Of a DNA stretch of 64,000 bases, positions 14,838 through 24,374 are shown in pieces. This stretch comes from Neorhizobium sp. SHOUNA12A. GTDB taxonomy: Bacteria; Pseudomonadota; Alphaproteobacteria; Rhizobiales; Rhizobiaceae. The notes under the pieces were generated by a model. That model had not been told where the DNA came from. It made no database searches and saw only the letters and a program-made list of their open reading frames with translations. The DNA lies in NCBI RefSeq assembly GCF_023006505.1, contig NZ_JALBGV010000010.1:61512-125511 (forward strand), read 5' to 3'. A program made the translations under genes and the position numbers. Each line of letters starts with the position of its first letter. The stretch's first letter is position 1.

Positions 14838-15800
14838 ATGACCGATATCATTGCATTGCTGTTGCCCTTCTTCGGGCTGATCTTCATCGGTTATCTTGCC
14901 GCAAGGGTGACGAAACAGCCGGCTGAAGCGCTCGGCTGGATGAATACCTTCATCATCTACGCGGCCCTGCCGGCGCTCTTCTTTAAGCTCGTGTCCCGCA
15001 CGCCGGTCGAGCAACTGACCCGCGCCGACTTCATTTTCGGCGAGATCGGCGCGACTTACCTTGTCTTCCTGGTTCTCTTCCTGATCGGCTTCTTCATCCG
15101 CCGCAATACCTTTGCCGATTGCACCATCCAGTCGTTTGCCGGCGCCTACGGCAATATAGGCTATATGGGGCCGGGCCTGGCGCTGCTTGCTTTCGGCGAG
15201 GCGGCAGCGGTACCGGTGGCGCTGATCGTCTGCTTCGAGAACGCCGCGCATTTCATCGTCGCACCGGCGATGATGGCAATGGCGGGCGGCGACAAACGCC
15301 CAGCCGCCCACGTGGTTGCCGATATCGTCCGGAAAGTGGTGATGCATCCCTTCATCATCTCGACGGCGCTGGGCTTCTGCTTCGCGGCATTTACGGTGCA
15401 GCCGCCGGCAGCCTTCCAGCGGCTCGTCGATTATCTCGCGCAGGCTGCAGCACCGTGCGCGCTATTTGCCATGGGAGTGACGCTGGCGCTGAGGCCGATC
15501 AAACGTGTGCCGGTGGAGATCGGTTATATCGCGGTCTTCAAGCTGATCCTGCTGCCGATGACGACCTATATGGTCCTGTCACTGATCGGCAATTTCCATC
15601 CGGTCTGGATCTATTCCGCGACGCTGCTTTCGGCACTGCCGACGGCGACCAATGTCTTCGTCATCAGCCAGCAATACGGCGTCTGGCAAGAGAGGGCGTC
15701 GGCTAGCATCCTGATCATCACCGTTGCGTCAGTGGCGACTCTCCCGGCGCTGCTCTACCTCATCAATTCCGGAACGTTACCGCCGGATCTCTTTCCGTAA
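14838..15800 (+). CDS. AEC-family (auxin efflux carrier-like) transporter
   Basis: 320 residues with about ten hydrophobic segments in the arrangement of bacterial AEC/PIN-like permeases. The N terminus reads IALLLPFFGLIFIGYLAARV and the NTFIIYAALPALFF region follows. The C-terminal half contains SALPTATNVFVISQQYG, the typical crossover motif of the family. Bacterial members move dicarboxylates such as malate or malonate, but the substrate cannot be told from sequence. Its last 24 bp overlap the 3' end of the convergent hydroxylase gene. Confidence 0.9.
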   Translation: MTDIIALLLPFFGLIFIGYLAARVTKQPAEALGWMNTFIIYAALPALFFKLVSRTPVEQLTRADFIFGEIGATYLVFLVLFLIGFFIRRNTFADCTIQSFAGAYGNIGYMGPGLALLAFGEAAAVPVALIVCFENAAHFIVAPAMMAMAGGDKRPAAHVVADIVRKVVMHPFIISTALGFCFAAFTVQPPAAFQRLVDYLAQAAAPCALFAMGVTLALRPIKRVPVEIGYIAVFKLILLPMTTYMVLSLIGNFHPVWIYSATLLSALPTATNVFVISQQYGVWQERASASILIITVASVATLPALLYLINSGTLPPDLFP

Positions 15801-16979
15801 GGCATCGACGACAGCGCGCAGGCCCCGACCGGGCTCGATCCCCTCGCGCATCAAAAGGTTTCGGAGCGGCGGCGCATTGGTGAGGATGTGCAGGCCGGCG
15901 GCCCGCAGCATCTGCACCGGCAGGAAATCCGACAGCAGCGAACGGTTGAGAAGATCGACGCCGACGGTGCGGCTGACGATGTCCGGCCCGCGGCGCCGGT
16001 TGAAGCGATCGCCGGCATCGGCTGCGATCGGGCGATTGCTGGTTGCGACGAGCAGTTCCGAAAGTGCGATGATATCGCGCAGCGACAGGTTGAGGCCCTG
16101 CGCTCCGATCGGCGGAAAGGCATGCGCGGCCTCGCCGATCAGCGCCAGCCGACCCTTGCCGAACCGCTCCGCCATCAGGCTGGAGAGCGGCCAGGCCTGC
16201 GCAGTGCCTTCGACAGTCACCTTGCCGAGCATCGATTGCATGCGGTTTTCGACCAGCCGCGACAGTTCCCCGGTCGGAAGTTCGACAAGTCGGCGAGCTT
16301 CATCCGGCTTCACCACCCAAACGAGGCTGGAACGCAGGCCCGGCAGGGGAACCTGCGTGAACGGCCCGCTTTCGGTATGGAATTCGGTCGAGATATTGCC
16401 GTGTGGCACGCTGTGGGCGAAATTCAACACCACCGCCGACTGTGGATAGGACCAGCGACGCACGCCGATGCCGGCGGTCTCACGGGCTTTCGAATTGCGT
16501 CCATCGGCGGCAGCCACGAAGTCGGCACCGATCGAGGCGCCGTCCGACAGCGTCAGCATGGCTCGTTCGGCCGAGAAGTCGAACGTCTCGACGTTTTGCG
16601 CGATCCTGCTGATATTCGGTTCGGCGGCAACGGCGGCATCCAGCGTTTCCGATAGCGCCCGGTTGGGAATGTTGTAGCCGAAGGCATAGAGTCCGACGTC
16701 CTGCGCCCGGAACTGCGCCGTCGGTGCGCGCAGCAGCCGTTTGGTGCCGTCGATGATCTGCATCACCGAAAGCGGGGCGGCCGAAGCCGCAATGTCTTCC
16801 CAGACGCCAAGCCGTTCGAGAAAACGGATGGACTGATCCATCAGCGCGGTCGTGCGTTCATCGGTCTTTTCGGATGGCGGTGCGATCAGCGCCACCTTGC
16901 GGCCGGCGCGCGCGAGCGCCAGGGCGGCAACCGATCCGGAAAGTCCTCCGCCCACCACCGCAATCTCGAAATGCTGCAT
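15777..16979 (-). CDS. UbiH/UbiF/COQ6-family FAD-dependent hydroxylase
   Basis: Flavin monooxygenase that most likely hydroxylates the aromatic ring during ubiquinone synthesis. The ATG at 16979 follows AGGA; an upstream TTG is less likely. The Rossmann motif VVGGGLSGSVAALALARAG lies at the N terminus. The second FAD motif, LIGEAAHAFPPIGAQGLNLS, is at about residues 275-295 (family consensus GDAAHxxxPxxGQGxN; here Glu replaces the Asp). Its length of 400 residues fits. Which ring position it modifies cannot be told, since alphaproteobacterial UbiH-like enzymes can be regioselective or broad. Confidence 0.88.
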   Translation of the reverse strand: MQHFEIAVVGGGLSGSVAALALARAGRKVALIAPPSEKTDERTTALMDQSIRFLERLGVWEDIAASAAPLSVMQIIDGTKRLLRAPTAQFRAQDVGLYAFGYNIPNRALSETLDAAVAAEPNISRIAQNVETFDFSAERAMLTLSDGASIGADFVAAADGRNSKARETAGIGVRRWSYPQSAVVLNFAHSVPHGNISTEFHTESGPFTQVPLPGLRSSLVWVVKPDEARRLVELPTGELSRLVENRMQSMLGKVTVEGTAQAWPLSSLMAERFGKGRLALIGEAAHAFPPIGAQGLNLSLRDIIALSELLVATSNRPIAADAGDRFNRRRGPDIVSRTVGVDLLNRSLLSDFLPVQMLRAAGLHILTNAPPLRNLLMREGIEPGRGLRAVVDALRKEIRR

Positions 16980-17165
16980 GTCCGTCGTCCTGCGCTGCAA
17001 ATGTACGGTGGATTATCTAGAGCTTCGGGGCGAGCATATCCATGGGGCACGGCAGCGCAGCATAGAAAAAGCAATGCTTTATGTCTGGCGGCGGCCCCAA
17101 GCCGGTTGCAATGCGCGGTGATTGGCCGCATACCTCGCCGGATGAGGGAAAGACGGGACTGACGC

Positions 17166-17894
17166 GTGATCAGACGAATCTTCAATTACAAAAAAGTCCC
17201 GTATGCTGAAATCCGCGCCTTCTCGGTTCATCTGCTGACGGCGTCCGGCTCGTTCCTTGCTTTCCTCGGCGTCGTCGCTGCAGCCGAGCATCGTTTCGTC
17301 GACATGTTCTGGTGGCTTGGCCTTGCGCTTCTCGTCGATGGCATCGACGGGCCGATCGCCCGCAAGGTTCGGGTCAAGGAAGTCCTGCCCAACTGGTCGG
17401 GCGATACGCTCGACAACATCATCGACTACGTGACCTACGTGCTGCTTCCGGCGTTTGCGCTTTATCAGAGCGGCATGATCGGCGAACCTTGGTCCTTCGT
17501 TGCCGCAGGCGCAATCGTCGTCTCGAGCGCGGTTTATTATGCCGACATGGGCATGAAGACGGACGAGTACTTTTTCTCCGGTTTTCCGGTCGTCTGGAAC
17601 ATGGTGGTCTTCACACTGTTCGTCGTCGACGCGAGCGCAACGGCGGCTCTGGTCCTCGTCTCGGTCTCTGTCATTCTCACCTTCCTGCCGATCAACTTCC
17701 TGCACCCCGTGCGCGTCAAACGGCTCCGTCTGCTCAATCTGGCTATCTGCCTCATCTGGTGCGCGCTCGGCGGCTATTCGCTGCTCCTGCATTTCGAGAC
17801 GCCCGCCTGGGTCGTTTACGGTGTCGTCCTGAGCGGCATCTATCTCTATTGCATCGGCGGCGTGCTGCAGCTTTTCCCCAGTCTTGGAAAATAG
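17166..17894 (+). CDS. pcs: Phosphatidylcholine synthase
   Basis: Condenses CDP-diacylglycerol with choline to form phosphatidylcholine, a hallmark membrane lipid of rhizobia and relatives. An integral membrane CDP-alcohol phosphotransferase of 242 residues with about eight hydrophobic stretches. The catalytic signature is present in the form peculiar to Pcs: DGIDGPIARKVRVKEVLPNW followed by SGDTLDNIIDYVTYV, with the longer spacing between the DG-AR and G-D-D parts than in PgsA or CdsA relatives. Start codon is GTG. The gene stands alone between divergent ubiH-like and rightward ABC genes. Confidence 0.95.
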   Translation: MIRRIFNYKKVPYAEIRAFSVHLLTASGSFLAFLGVVAAAEHRFVDMFWWLGLALLVDGIDGPIARKVRVKEVLPNWSGDTLDNIIDYVTYVLLPAFALYQSGMIGEPWSFVAAGAIVVSSAVYYADMGMKTDEYFFSGFPVVWNMVVFTLFVVDASATAALVLVSVSVILTFLPINFLHPVRVKRLRLLNLAICLIWCALGGYSLLLHFETPAWVVYGVVLSGIYLYCIGGVLQLFPSLGK

Positions 17895-18061
17895 TTGGAC
17901 CTTCCTGCAACCCCCTTTCTTTAGTGTTGTGCGAAGCAACAAATACGGTATCAATATCAGTCGAACGTCCGGAGTGATCGCCGGATGTCGGGAAAATCAA
18001 TACGCTGCGTCGCCCTGAAAAACCTCGAAGAAGGTAGGCCCGCGGTGAACGAGGGGGTTCA

Positions 18062-19636
18062 GTGACGTTATCCGAGGGTCCGACGACCGTTCCGCTTCTG
18101 TCGGTTCGAGGTTTGACCAAGCTTTTCGGCAGCTTCGCAGCCTGCAACGCGATCGATCTGGATATCGCGCCCGGCGAAATCCACGCATTGCTGGGTGAAA
18201 ACGGCGCGGGCAAGTCGACGCTGGTAAAAATGCTGTTCGGCGTGCTGCAGCCGAGCGCCGGCCAGATCCTCTGGCAGGGCGCGCCGGTGACGATCGCCTC
18301 GCCGGGCGAGGCCCGTCAACTCGGCATCGGCATGGTCTTCCAGCATTTCTCGCTGTTCGAGGCATTGACGGTGGCGGAAAACATCGCGCTGTCGCTCGAC
18401 CCGAAGATTTCGCTTGCCAGGATCTCGGACGAGGCGGCGTCGCTTTCCAAGGCATACGGCCTGCCGCTCGATCCCAAGGCGCATGTGGCGGACCTTTCCG
18501 TCGGCGAGCGCCAGCGCATCGAGATCGTCCGGGCTCTGCTTCAAAACCCCAGGCTGATCATCCTCGACGAGCCCACATCGGTCTTGACGCCACAGGAAGC
18601 GGACCGGCTGTTCGAGACGCTGTTCAAGCTGAAGGCCGAGGGTCGGTCAGTGCTTTATATCAGCCACAGGCTGGAGGAAGTGCGCCGCATCTGCGACCGC
18701 GCCACGGTTCTGCGCCACGGGAAGGTGACCGGCGCCTGCGATCCGAAACAGGAAACGCCGGCCTCGCTCGCCCGCATGATGGTCGGCTCCGACGTCGCCG
18801 AAGTCCATCGAGACAACGCAGCAGCACTCGGCGATATCCGCATCGAAGTCAGCAATCTGTCGGTGCCGGCGCGCACGCCTTTTGCGGTCTCGCTAAAGAA
18901 CGTCGCCATGAAGGTCCGCGCCGGCGAAGTGCTGGCGATCGCCGGCGTTGCCGGCAATGGCCAGGGCGAACTCTTCGATGCGCTCTCCGGTGAATATCCG
19001 GTCGCCGCGGATGAGGCGATCCGCATTCGGGGCAAGGCGGTCGGCCGCACCGGCATCAACGGCCGGAGACTGCTTGGTGCCGGTTTCGTGCCGGAGGAGC
19101 GGCACGGCCACGCCGCCGTCTCCGCCATGGTGCTTTCGGACAATCTCCTGCTTGCCCGCAGCCAGTCGGACAAAAAGGCCTTTCTGTCCGGCGGTGCCTT
19201 TTCCGTCATCCGCTTCGATGCGATCCGCTCTGCCACCCGCCGCATCTGCGAGGCGATGGATGTCCGCAAGAGCGGCGAAGATCCGCAGGCGGGCTCGCTT
19301 TCCGGCGGCAATCTTCAGAAATTCATCGTCGGGCGCGAGCTTGACCGCCAGCCATCGGTGCTCGTCGTCAACCAGCCGACCTGGGGTGTCGATGCCGGTG
19401 CGGCAAGCCGCATCCGCCAGGCGCTGATCGATCTCGCCAAGTCGGGCTCGGCGGTGGTGGTGATCAGCCAGGATCTCGATGAGATCTTTGAGGTGGCGAC
19501 GAATATCGCGGTGATCTCGGAAGGCCGTCTTTCCGAGCCCCATCCGGCCGGCACGCTGACGTTGGAACGTATCGGTCTGCTGATGGGCGGTATCCACGAA
19601 AGCCATTCCAATCCGGAGGCGGCGCATGCGCATTGA
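18062..19636 (+). CDS. ABC transporter ATP-binding protein, BMP/nucleoside (simple-sugar-like) class
   Basis: Double ATPase of 524 residues. The N-terminal half is complete: Walker A GENGAGKST, signature LSVGERQRIEIV, Walker B LIILDEPTSVLT. The C-terminal half has a degenerate Walker A (GVAGNGQGELF) but an intact signature LSGGNLQKFIVGREL. This asymmetric pair is typical of importers for ribose-like sugars and nucleosides (YufO/NupA, RbsA). Start is GTG. It heads an operon: the next permease overlaps by 11 bp, then a second permease and a BMP-family binding protein. Uptake of purine nucleosides or related compounds is the likely job. Confidence 0.92.
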   Translation: MTLSEGPTTVPLLSVRGLTKLFGSFAACNAIDLDIAPGEIHALLGENGAGKSTLVKMLFGVLQPSAGQILWQGAPVTIASPGEARQLGIGMVFQHFSLFEALTVAENIALSLDPKISLARISDEAASLSKAYGLPLDPKAHVADLSVGERQRIEIVRALLQNPRLIILDEPTSVLTPQEADRLFETLFKLKAEGRSVLYISHRLEEVRRICDRATVLRHGKVTGACDPKQETPASLARMMVGSDVAEVHRDNAAALGDIRIEVSNLSVPARTPFAVSLKNVAMKVRAGEVLAIAGVAGNGQGELFDALSGEYPVAADEAIRIRGKAVGRTGINGRRLLGAGFVPEERHGHAAVSAMVLSDNLLLARSQSDKKAFLSGGAFSVIRFDAIRSATRRICEAMDVRKSGEDPQAGSLSGGNLQKFIVGRELDRQPSVLVVNQPTWGVDAGAASRIRQALIDLAKSGSAVVVISQDLDEIFEVATNIAVISEGRLSEPHPAGTLTLERIGLLMGGIHESHSNPEAAHAH

Positions 19637-20717
19637 GCTCCAGAAGCGCGCCCGCGTCTCGCCGCTGTTCTCGATCCTCTCGCCGCTGCTCGCCCTGGTG
19701 CTGACGCTGCTTTTCGGGGCCATTATGTTCTGGCTGCTCGGGAAGAACCCGCTGAGCGCGCTCTACATATATTTCGTCGAGCCGTTGCTGGAGATCTGGT
19801 CTCTCCACGAGCTGGCTGTGAAGGCAGCGCCGCTGATCCTCATCGCCGTCGGGCTCGCTGTCTGTTACCGGTCCAACAACTGGAATATCGGTGCCGAAGG
19901 GCAGTTCACCATAGGCGCGATTACCGGATCGATCCTGCCAGTCATGTATCCGGCCTGGCACTCGCCGATGATCCTGCCGCTGATGCTGATCCTCGGCATG
20001 ATCGGCGGCGCGCTTTATGCGGGCATCCCAGCGCTTTTGAAGACAAGGTTCAACACTAACGAAATCCTGACCAGCCTGATGCTGGTCTATATCGCCCAGC
20101 TTTATCTCGACTGGCTGGTGCGCGGACCATGGCGTGATCCGCAGGGCAACAATTTCCCGATCACGAAGACTTTCCAGATCGAGGCCGTCGTGCCGGAGAT
20201 TCTCTCCTCGTCCGGCCGCGCCCACTGGGCCTTCGTCTTCGCCATCGTCGCCGCCGTGGCGTTGTGGTTCATGATGCGCTTCATGCTGAAGGGCTTCGAG
20301 GTGTCGGTGCTCGGCCAGTCGGAGCGGGCAGGGCGGTTCGCGGGCTTCTCCGCCCGCCGGATGGTGTGGTTCTCGATGCTGCTGTCGGGCGCGCTCGCGG
20401 GCCTTGCAGGCATTTCGGAGGTCTCCGGCTCGATCGGCCACCTGCAGCCGGTTATCTCGCCGGGCTACGGCTTCACGGCAATCATCGTCGCCTTCCTGGG
20501 GCGGCTCAACCCTCTCGGGATCATTGCTTCCGGGCTCGTGCTGGCGCTCACCTATCTCGGCGGCGAAGCGGCGCAGCTGTCGATCGGCATTTCGGACAAG
20601 GTCAGCCGCGTCTTTCAAGGGTTGCTGCTCTTCTTCGTGCTCTCCTGCGATACGCTGATCCACTACAGGATCCGGCTGATCTTTGCGGGCGCGAAAACGG
20701 CGGAGGTAAAGGGCTGA
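19626..20717 (+). CDS. ABC transporter permease (BMP/nucleoside system, first subunit)
   Basis: 363-residue inner-membrane permease with about ten hydrophobic segments and the BPD_transp_2 look: AVCYRSNNWNIGAEGQFTIG is the family's cytosolic motif, and FNTNEILTSLMLVYIA follows. It overlaps the ATPase gene by 11 bp, and its stop shares a base with the start of the second permease. It pairs with that permease to form the channel. Confidence 0.92.
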   Translation: MRIELQKRARVSPLFSILSPLLALVLTLLFGAIMFWLLGKNPLSALYIYFVEPLLEIWSLHELAVKAAPLILIAVGLAVCYRSNNWNIGAEGQFTIGAITGSILPVMYPAWHSPMILPLMLILGMIGGALYAGIPALLKTRFNTNEILTSLMLVYIAQLYLDWLVRGPWRDPQGNNFPITKTFQIEAVVPEILSSSGRAHWAFVFAIVAAVALWFMMRFMLKGFEVSVLGQSERAGRFAGFSARRMVWFSMLLSGALAGLAGISEVSGSIGHLQPVISPGYGFTAIIVAFLGRLNPLGIIASGLVLALTYLGGEAAQLSIGISDKVSRVFQGLLLFFVLSCDTLIHYRIRLIFAGAKTAEVKG

Positions 20718-21643
20718 TGTTCGAGGCGATCCTTCTTACCGTCATCACCGCATCGACCCCGCTGGTTCTGGCAGCTCTCGGCGAACTGGTGACCGAGCGC
20801 TCCGGCGTGCTGAACCTCGGTGTCGAGGGCATGATGATCATGGGCGCCGCCTGCGCCTTCGTCGCCGCGCAGCTGACCGGTTCCCCCTATATCGGCCTCC
20901 TCGCCGGCATCTTGGGCGGAGGGGTGTTCTCGCTGCTCTTCGGATTACTGACGCTGACGCTGGTGGCCAATCAGGTCGCGACCGGGCTTGCGCTCACCAT
21001 CCTGGGGCTCGGGCTTTCCGGCCAGATTGGCGAGGCTTTCGTCGGCCAGCCCGGCATCAAGCTGCAGCCGATCGTCTTCCCGCTTCTCTCCGACATCCCG
21101 TTCTTCGGCCGCGTCCTGTTCGCGCAAGACCTCACCTTCTATCTCTCGGTCGTGCTCGTGATCGGCATCAACTGGTTCCTGTTCAGGAGCCGGACCGGTC
21201 TGAAGCTGCGGGCGATCGGCGACAACCATGCCTCCGCCCATGCGCTCGGCATCAACGTCATCCGCACCCGTTATCTGGCCGTCATGTTCGGCGGTGCCTG
21301 CGCCGGGCTGGCAGGCGCGCAGCTTTCGCTCGTCTACACGCCGCAATGGGTGGAAAACATGTCCGCCGGCCGCGGCTGGATTGCGCTTGCACTCGTCGTT
21401 TTCGCCTCCTGGCGGCCGTGGCGGGTTCTGGCCGGCGGTTACCTGTTCGGCGCAGTCGGCATCGGCCAGCTGCATGCCCAGATCCTGGCCCAGAATCTCG
21501 GCATCGTCATCCCGTCTCAGTTTCTGTCCGCACTTCCTTATGCGGCGACTATTGTCGTGCTGATCATCATTTCGCATAATCGTCGCACGACGCTCATCAA
21601 TACGCCGGCTTCGCTCGGGAAACCCTTTGTCCCCGACAGGTGA
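20717..21643 (+). CDS. ABC transporter permease (BMP/nucleoside system, second subunit)
   Basis: 308 residues starting at the ATG in the TGATG overlap with the first permease. It has about eight to nine hydrophobic segments. GELVTERSGVLNLGVEGMMI is the conserved N-terminal motif of the second permease in such systems, and GINVIRTRYLAVMFGGACAG is the coupling-loop region. It forms the channel heterodimer with the preceding permease. Confidence 0.92.
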   Translation: MFEAILLTVITASTPLVLAALGELVTERSGVLNLGVEGMMIMGAACAFVAAQLTGSPYIGLLAGILGGGVFSLLFGLLTLTLVANQVATGLALTILGLGLSGQIGEAFVGQPGIKLQPIVFPLLSDIPFFGRVLFAQDLTFYLSVVLVIGINWFLFRSRTGLKLRAIGDNHASAHALGINVIRTRYLAVMFGGACAGLAGAQLSLVYTPQWVENMSAGRGWIALALVVFASWRPWRVLAGGYLFGAVGIGQLHAQILAQNLGIVIPSQFLSALPYAATIVVLIIISHNRRTTLINTPASLGKPFVPDR

Positions 21644-21690
21644 CCGCGGAACCAAAAACAAAACGTCTTCAAGCCAATAGAGGTCAGGAA

Positions 21691-22764
21691 ATGAAGAAAC
21701 TGATTATCGCCCTTGCCGCATCGGCCGCCCTGATGGGCGGTTTTTCGACAGGCGCCCAAGCCCAGGAGAAGAAGAAGGTCTGCTTCATCTACGTCGGTTC
21801 AAAGACGGATGGTGGCTGGACCCAGGCGCATGAACTTGGCCGCCAGCAGCTCGACAAGGCACTCGGCACCAAGGTTGAAACGCCCTTCCTCGAAAACGTT
21901 CCGGAAGGCCCGGATGCGGAACGCGCCATCGAGCGAATGGCTCGCTCCGGTTGCTCTCTGGTCTTCACCACCTCCTTCGGTTTCATGGACGCCACCGTCA
22001 AGGTCGCCGCGAAATTCCCGGATGTGAAGTTCGAGCATGCGACCGGCTTCAAGGCCGCTCCGAATCTCGCCACCTACAATTCGCGCTTCTACGAAGGCCG
22101 ATACATCCAGGGCCAGATCGCCGCGAAGATGTCGAAGAAGGGCGTTGCCGGTTACATCGCCTCCTTCCCGATCCCGGAAGTGGTAATGGGCATCAACGCC
22201 TTCGAACTCGGCGCGAAGTCGATCAACCCGAACTTCAAGCTGAAGGTCGTCTGGGCCAATACCTGGTTCGACCCGGGCAAGGAAGCCGATGCCGCCAAGG
22301 CGCTGATCGACCAGGGCGTCGATATCCTGACCCAGCACACCGACACGACCGCTCCGATGCAGGTCGCCTCCGAGCGCGGCATCCTCGCCTTCGGCCAGGC
22401 CTCCGACATGATCGCGGCCGGCCCCAAGACGCAGCTGACCGCCATCGTCGACACCTGGGGTGCGTATTACATCAAGCGCACCAAGGCGCTGCTCGACGGG
22501 ACCTGGAAGTCGGAGCAAATCTGGGACGGCCTGAAGGACGGCATCCTGACCATGGCGCCCTATACCAACATGCCGGACGACGTGAAGGCGATGGCGGAGG
22601 AGACTGAAGCCAAGATCAAGTCGGGCGAACTGCATCCGTTCACCGGTCCGATCAACAAGCAGGACGGCAGCGCATGGCTGAAGGCCGGCGAAAAGTCGGA
22701 TGATGGCACCCTGCTCGGCATGAACTTCTACGTCGAAGGCGTGGACGACAAACTGCCGAAGTGA
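21691..22764 (+). CDS. BMP-family periplasmic substrate-binding protein
   Basis: Lipobox-free precursor with a signal peptide ([20 protein letters not shown], cleaved after AQA near residue 25). The mature protein shows the BMP/PnrA pattern: [20 protein letters not shown] at its start, then [16 protein letters not shown] and a [18 protein letters not shown] sugar/base-binding loop. Members bind purine nucleosides. Start ATG 21691 has AGGTCAGGAA before it. It is the last gene of the four-gene transporter operon, and a strong terminator follows 18 bp after the stop. Confidence 0.93.
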   Translation: MKKLIIALAASAALMGGFSTGAQAQEKKKVCFIYVGSKTDGGWTQAHELGRQQLDKALGTKVETPFLENVPEGPDAERAIERMARSGCSLVFTTSFGFMDATVKVAAKFPDVKFEHATGFKAAPNLATYNSRFYEGRYIQGQIAAKMSKKGVAGYIASFPIPEVVMGINAFELGAKSINPNFKLKVVWANTWFDPGKEADAAKALIDQGVDILTQHTDTTAPMQVASERGILAFGQASDMIAAGPKTQLTAIVDTWGAYYIKRTKALLDGTWKSEQIWDGLKDGILTMAPYTNMPDDVKAMAEETEAKIKSGELHPFTGPINKQDGSAWLKAGEKSDDGTLLGMNFYVEGVDDKLPK

Positions 22765-22782
22765 ACCAGGACTTGTCCGTAG

Positions 22783-22808
22783 AAAGGGCGCCTTCGGGCG
22801 CCCTTTTT
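22783..22808 (+). terminator. Rho-independent terminator after the BMP operon
   Basis: GGGCGCC (22786-22792), loop TTCG, GGCGCCC (22797-22803), flanked by AAA/TTT and ending in five T residues. Confidence 0.9.
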
Positions 22809-22892
22809 GTTTCTGGCGCACATAAGGCTTTTATCGCACGTCAATCATCTTGCTGGTATGAAGCGGCAAATCGCCTGAGAAGGAGAATCCCC

Positions 22893-24254
22893 ATGAGCCG
22901 TTCCTGCCTTGCCGTCATCCTCGCCGCCGGCGATAGCACACGCATGAAATCGTCGATGTCGAAGGTGCTGCATCCGATTGCCGGCCGTCCGATGATCGCG
23001 CATGTGATGGCGGCGGTGGCATCGACCGGCGTGACTGAGGCGGCTCTGGTCGTTGGCCGCGACGCAGACGGAGTGGCCAAGGCCGGCGCGGTCGAAGGCG
23101 TTTCCGTCGAGGCTTTTCTCCAGGCGGAGCGCCGCGGCACCGGCCATGCGGTCCTGACGGCTAAACAAGCGATTGTTCGCGGTTACGATGACATCCTGGT
23201 CGCCTACGGCGACGTGCCGCTGATCACCTCCGCGCCCTTCGCCGAGGCGCGGGAAAAGCTTGCCGCCGGCGCGGATGTCGTGGTGATCGGTTTCCATACG
23301 GACAAGCCGACCGGTTACGGCCGCCTGCTGGTCGAAAACGGCGAGCTGATTGCCATCCGCGAAGAGAAGGATGCGACAGAAGAAGAGCGCAAGGTCACCT
23401 GGTGTAATAGCGGCCTGATGGCGATCAACGGGCGCAAGGCGCTTGCGCTGCTCGAGAGCATCACCAATCAGAACGTCAAGGGCGAATATTATCTGACGGA
23501 CATCGTCGAGATCGCCCGTGCCACGGGCGGCAAGGTCGTGGCGGTCGATGCGCCGGAAACGGAAGTCGCCGGCTGCAACAACCGCGCCGAACTGGCCATG
23601 CTCGAAAGGCTCTGGCAGGAACGCCGCCGCCACGAACTGATGATCTCGGGCGTCAGCATGATTGCGCCGGAAACCGTGTTCCTTTCATATGATACGCAGA
23701 TCGGTCAGGACGTGTTGATCGAGCCCAACGTCGTGTTTGGTCCGGGCGTTCGGATCGACGGCGGGGCCGTGATCCACGCCTTTTCGCATATCGAAGGCGC
23801 TCATGTGAGCGGCGGCGCGACCGTCGGACCTTTCGCGCGGCTTCGCCCCGGAGCCGATCTTGCGGCCGGCTCCAAGGTCGGCAATTTCTGCGAGGTCAAG
23901 AATGCCAGGATCGACGAAGGCGCCAAGGTCAACCACCTGACCTATATCGGCGATGCCTTTGTCGGCGCCCATGCCAATATCGGCGCCGGCACGATCACCT
24001 GCAACTACGACGGCGTCAACAAGCACGAGACCCGCATCGGCGCCAACGCCTTTGTCGGTTCGAACTCGTCGCTCGTCGCACCCGTCTCGATCGGCGACGG
24101 CGCCTATGTGGCCTCGGGAAGCGTCATCACCGAAAATGTCCCGGCCGATGCGCTCGCCCTCGGCCGTGCCCGCCAGGAGATGAAGCCGGACCGCGCGAAA
24201 ATCCTCCGCGAGCGGGCACTCGCCCTCAAGGTCGCCAGGAAGGCGCAAAAGTAG
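22893..24254 (+). CDS. glmU: Bifunctional UDP-N-acetylglucosamine pyrophosphorylase / glucosamine-1-phosphate N-acetyltransferase
   Basis: Makes UDP-GlcNAc for peptidoglycan and lipopolysaccharide. The ATG at 22893 follows GAAGGAGAATCCCC. The N-terminal uridyltransferase motif [20 protein letters not shown] matches LAAGxGTRMxSxxPKVLH. The C-terminal left-handed beta-helix (from about residue 255) is made of hexapeptide repeats and contains the acetyl-CoA site region [17 protein letters not shown]. At 453 residues it is full length. glmS follows 120 bp downstream, giving a two-gene amino-sugar unit. Confidence 0.97.
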   Translation: MSRSCLAVILAAGDSTRMKSSMSKVLHPIAGRPMIAHVMAAVASTGVTEAALVVGRDADGVAKAGAVEGVSVEAFLQAERRGTGHAVLTAKQAIVRGYDDILVAYGDVPLITSAPFAEAREKLAAGADVVVIGFHTDKPTGYGRLLVENGELIAIREEKDATEEERKVTWCNSGLMAINGRKALALLESITNQNVKGEYYLTDIVEIARATGGKVVAVDAPETEVAGCNNRAELAMLERLWQERRRHELMISGVSMIAPETVFLSYDTQIGQDVLIEPNVVFGPGVRIDGGAVIHAFSHIEGAHVSGGATVGPFARLRPGADLAAGSKVGNFCEVKNARIDEGAKVNHLTYIGDAFVGAHANIGAGTITCNYDGVNKHETRIGANAFVGSNSSLVAPVSIGDGAYVASGSVITENVPADALALGRARQEMKPDRAKILRERALALKVARKAQK

Positions 24255-24374
24255 CCCGGCCATTAACATTTGCGCGTTACTTTCCGACATCGAAAGTGAC
24301 CGGCGGGCCGATTGCGCAAAACCTGCAATCGGCTAGGAGTTCGCGCGGGTTCCACGAAGCGAAGAGGGTCGTTC

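Noticed and set aside
24255..24374. glmS ribozyme upstream of glmS
   Set aside because: Only 120 bp, without the conserved core; the ribozyme is mainly known from Gram-positive bacteria.
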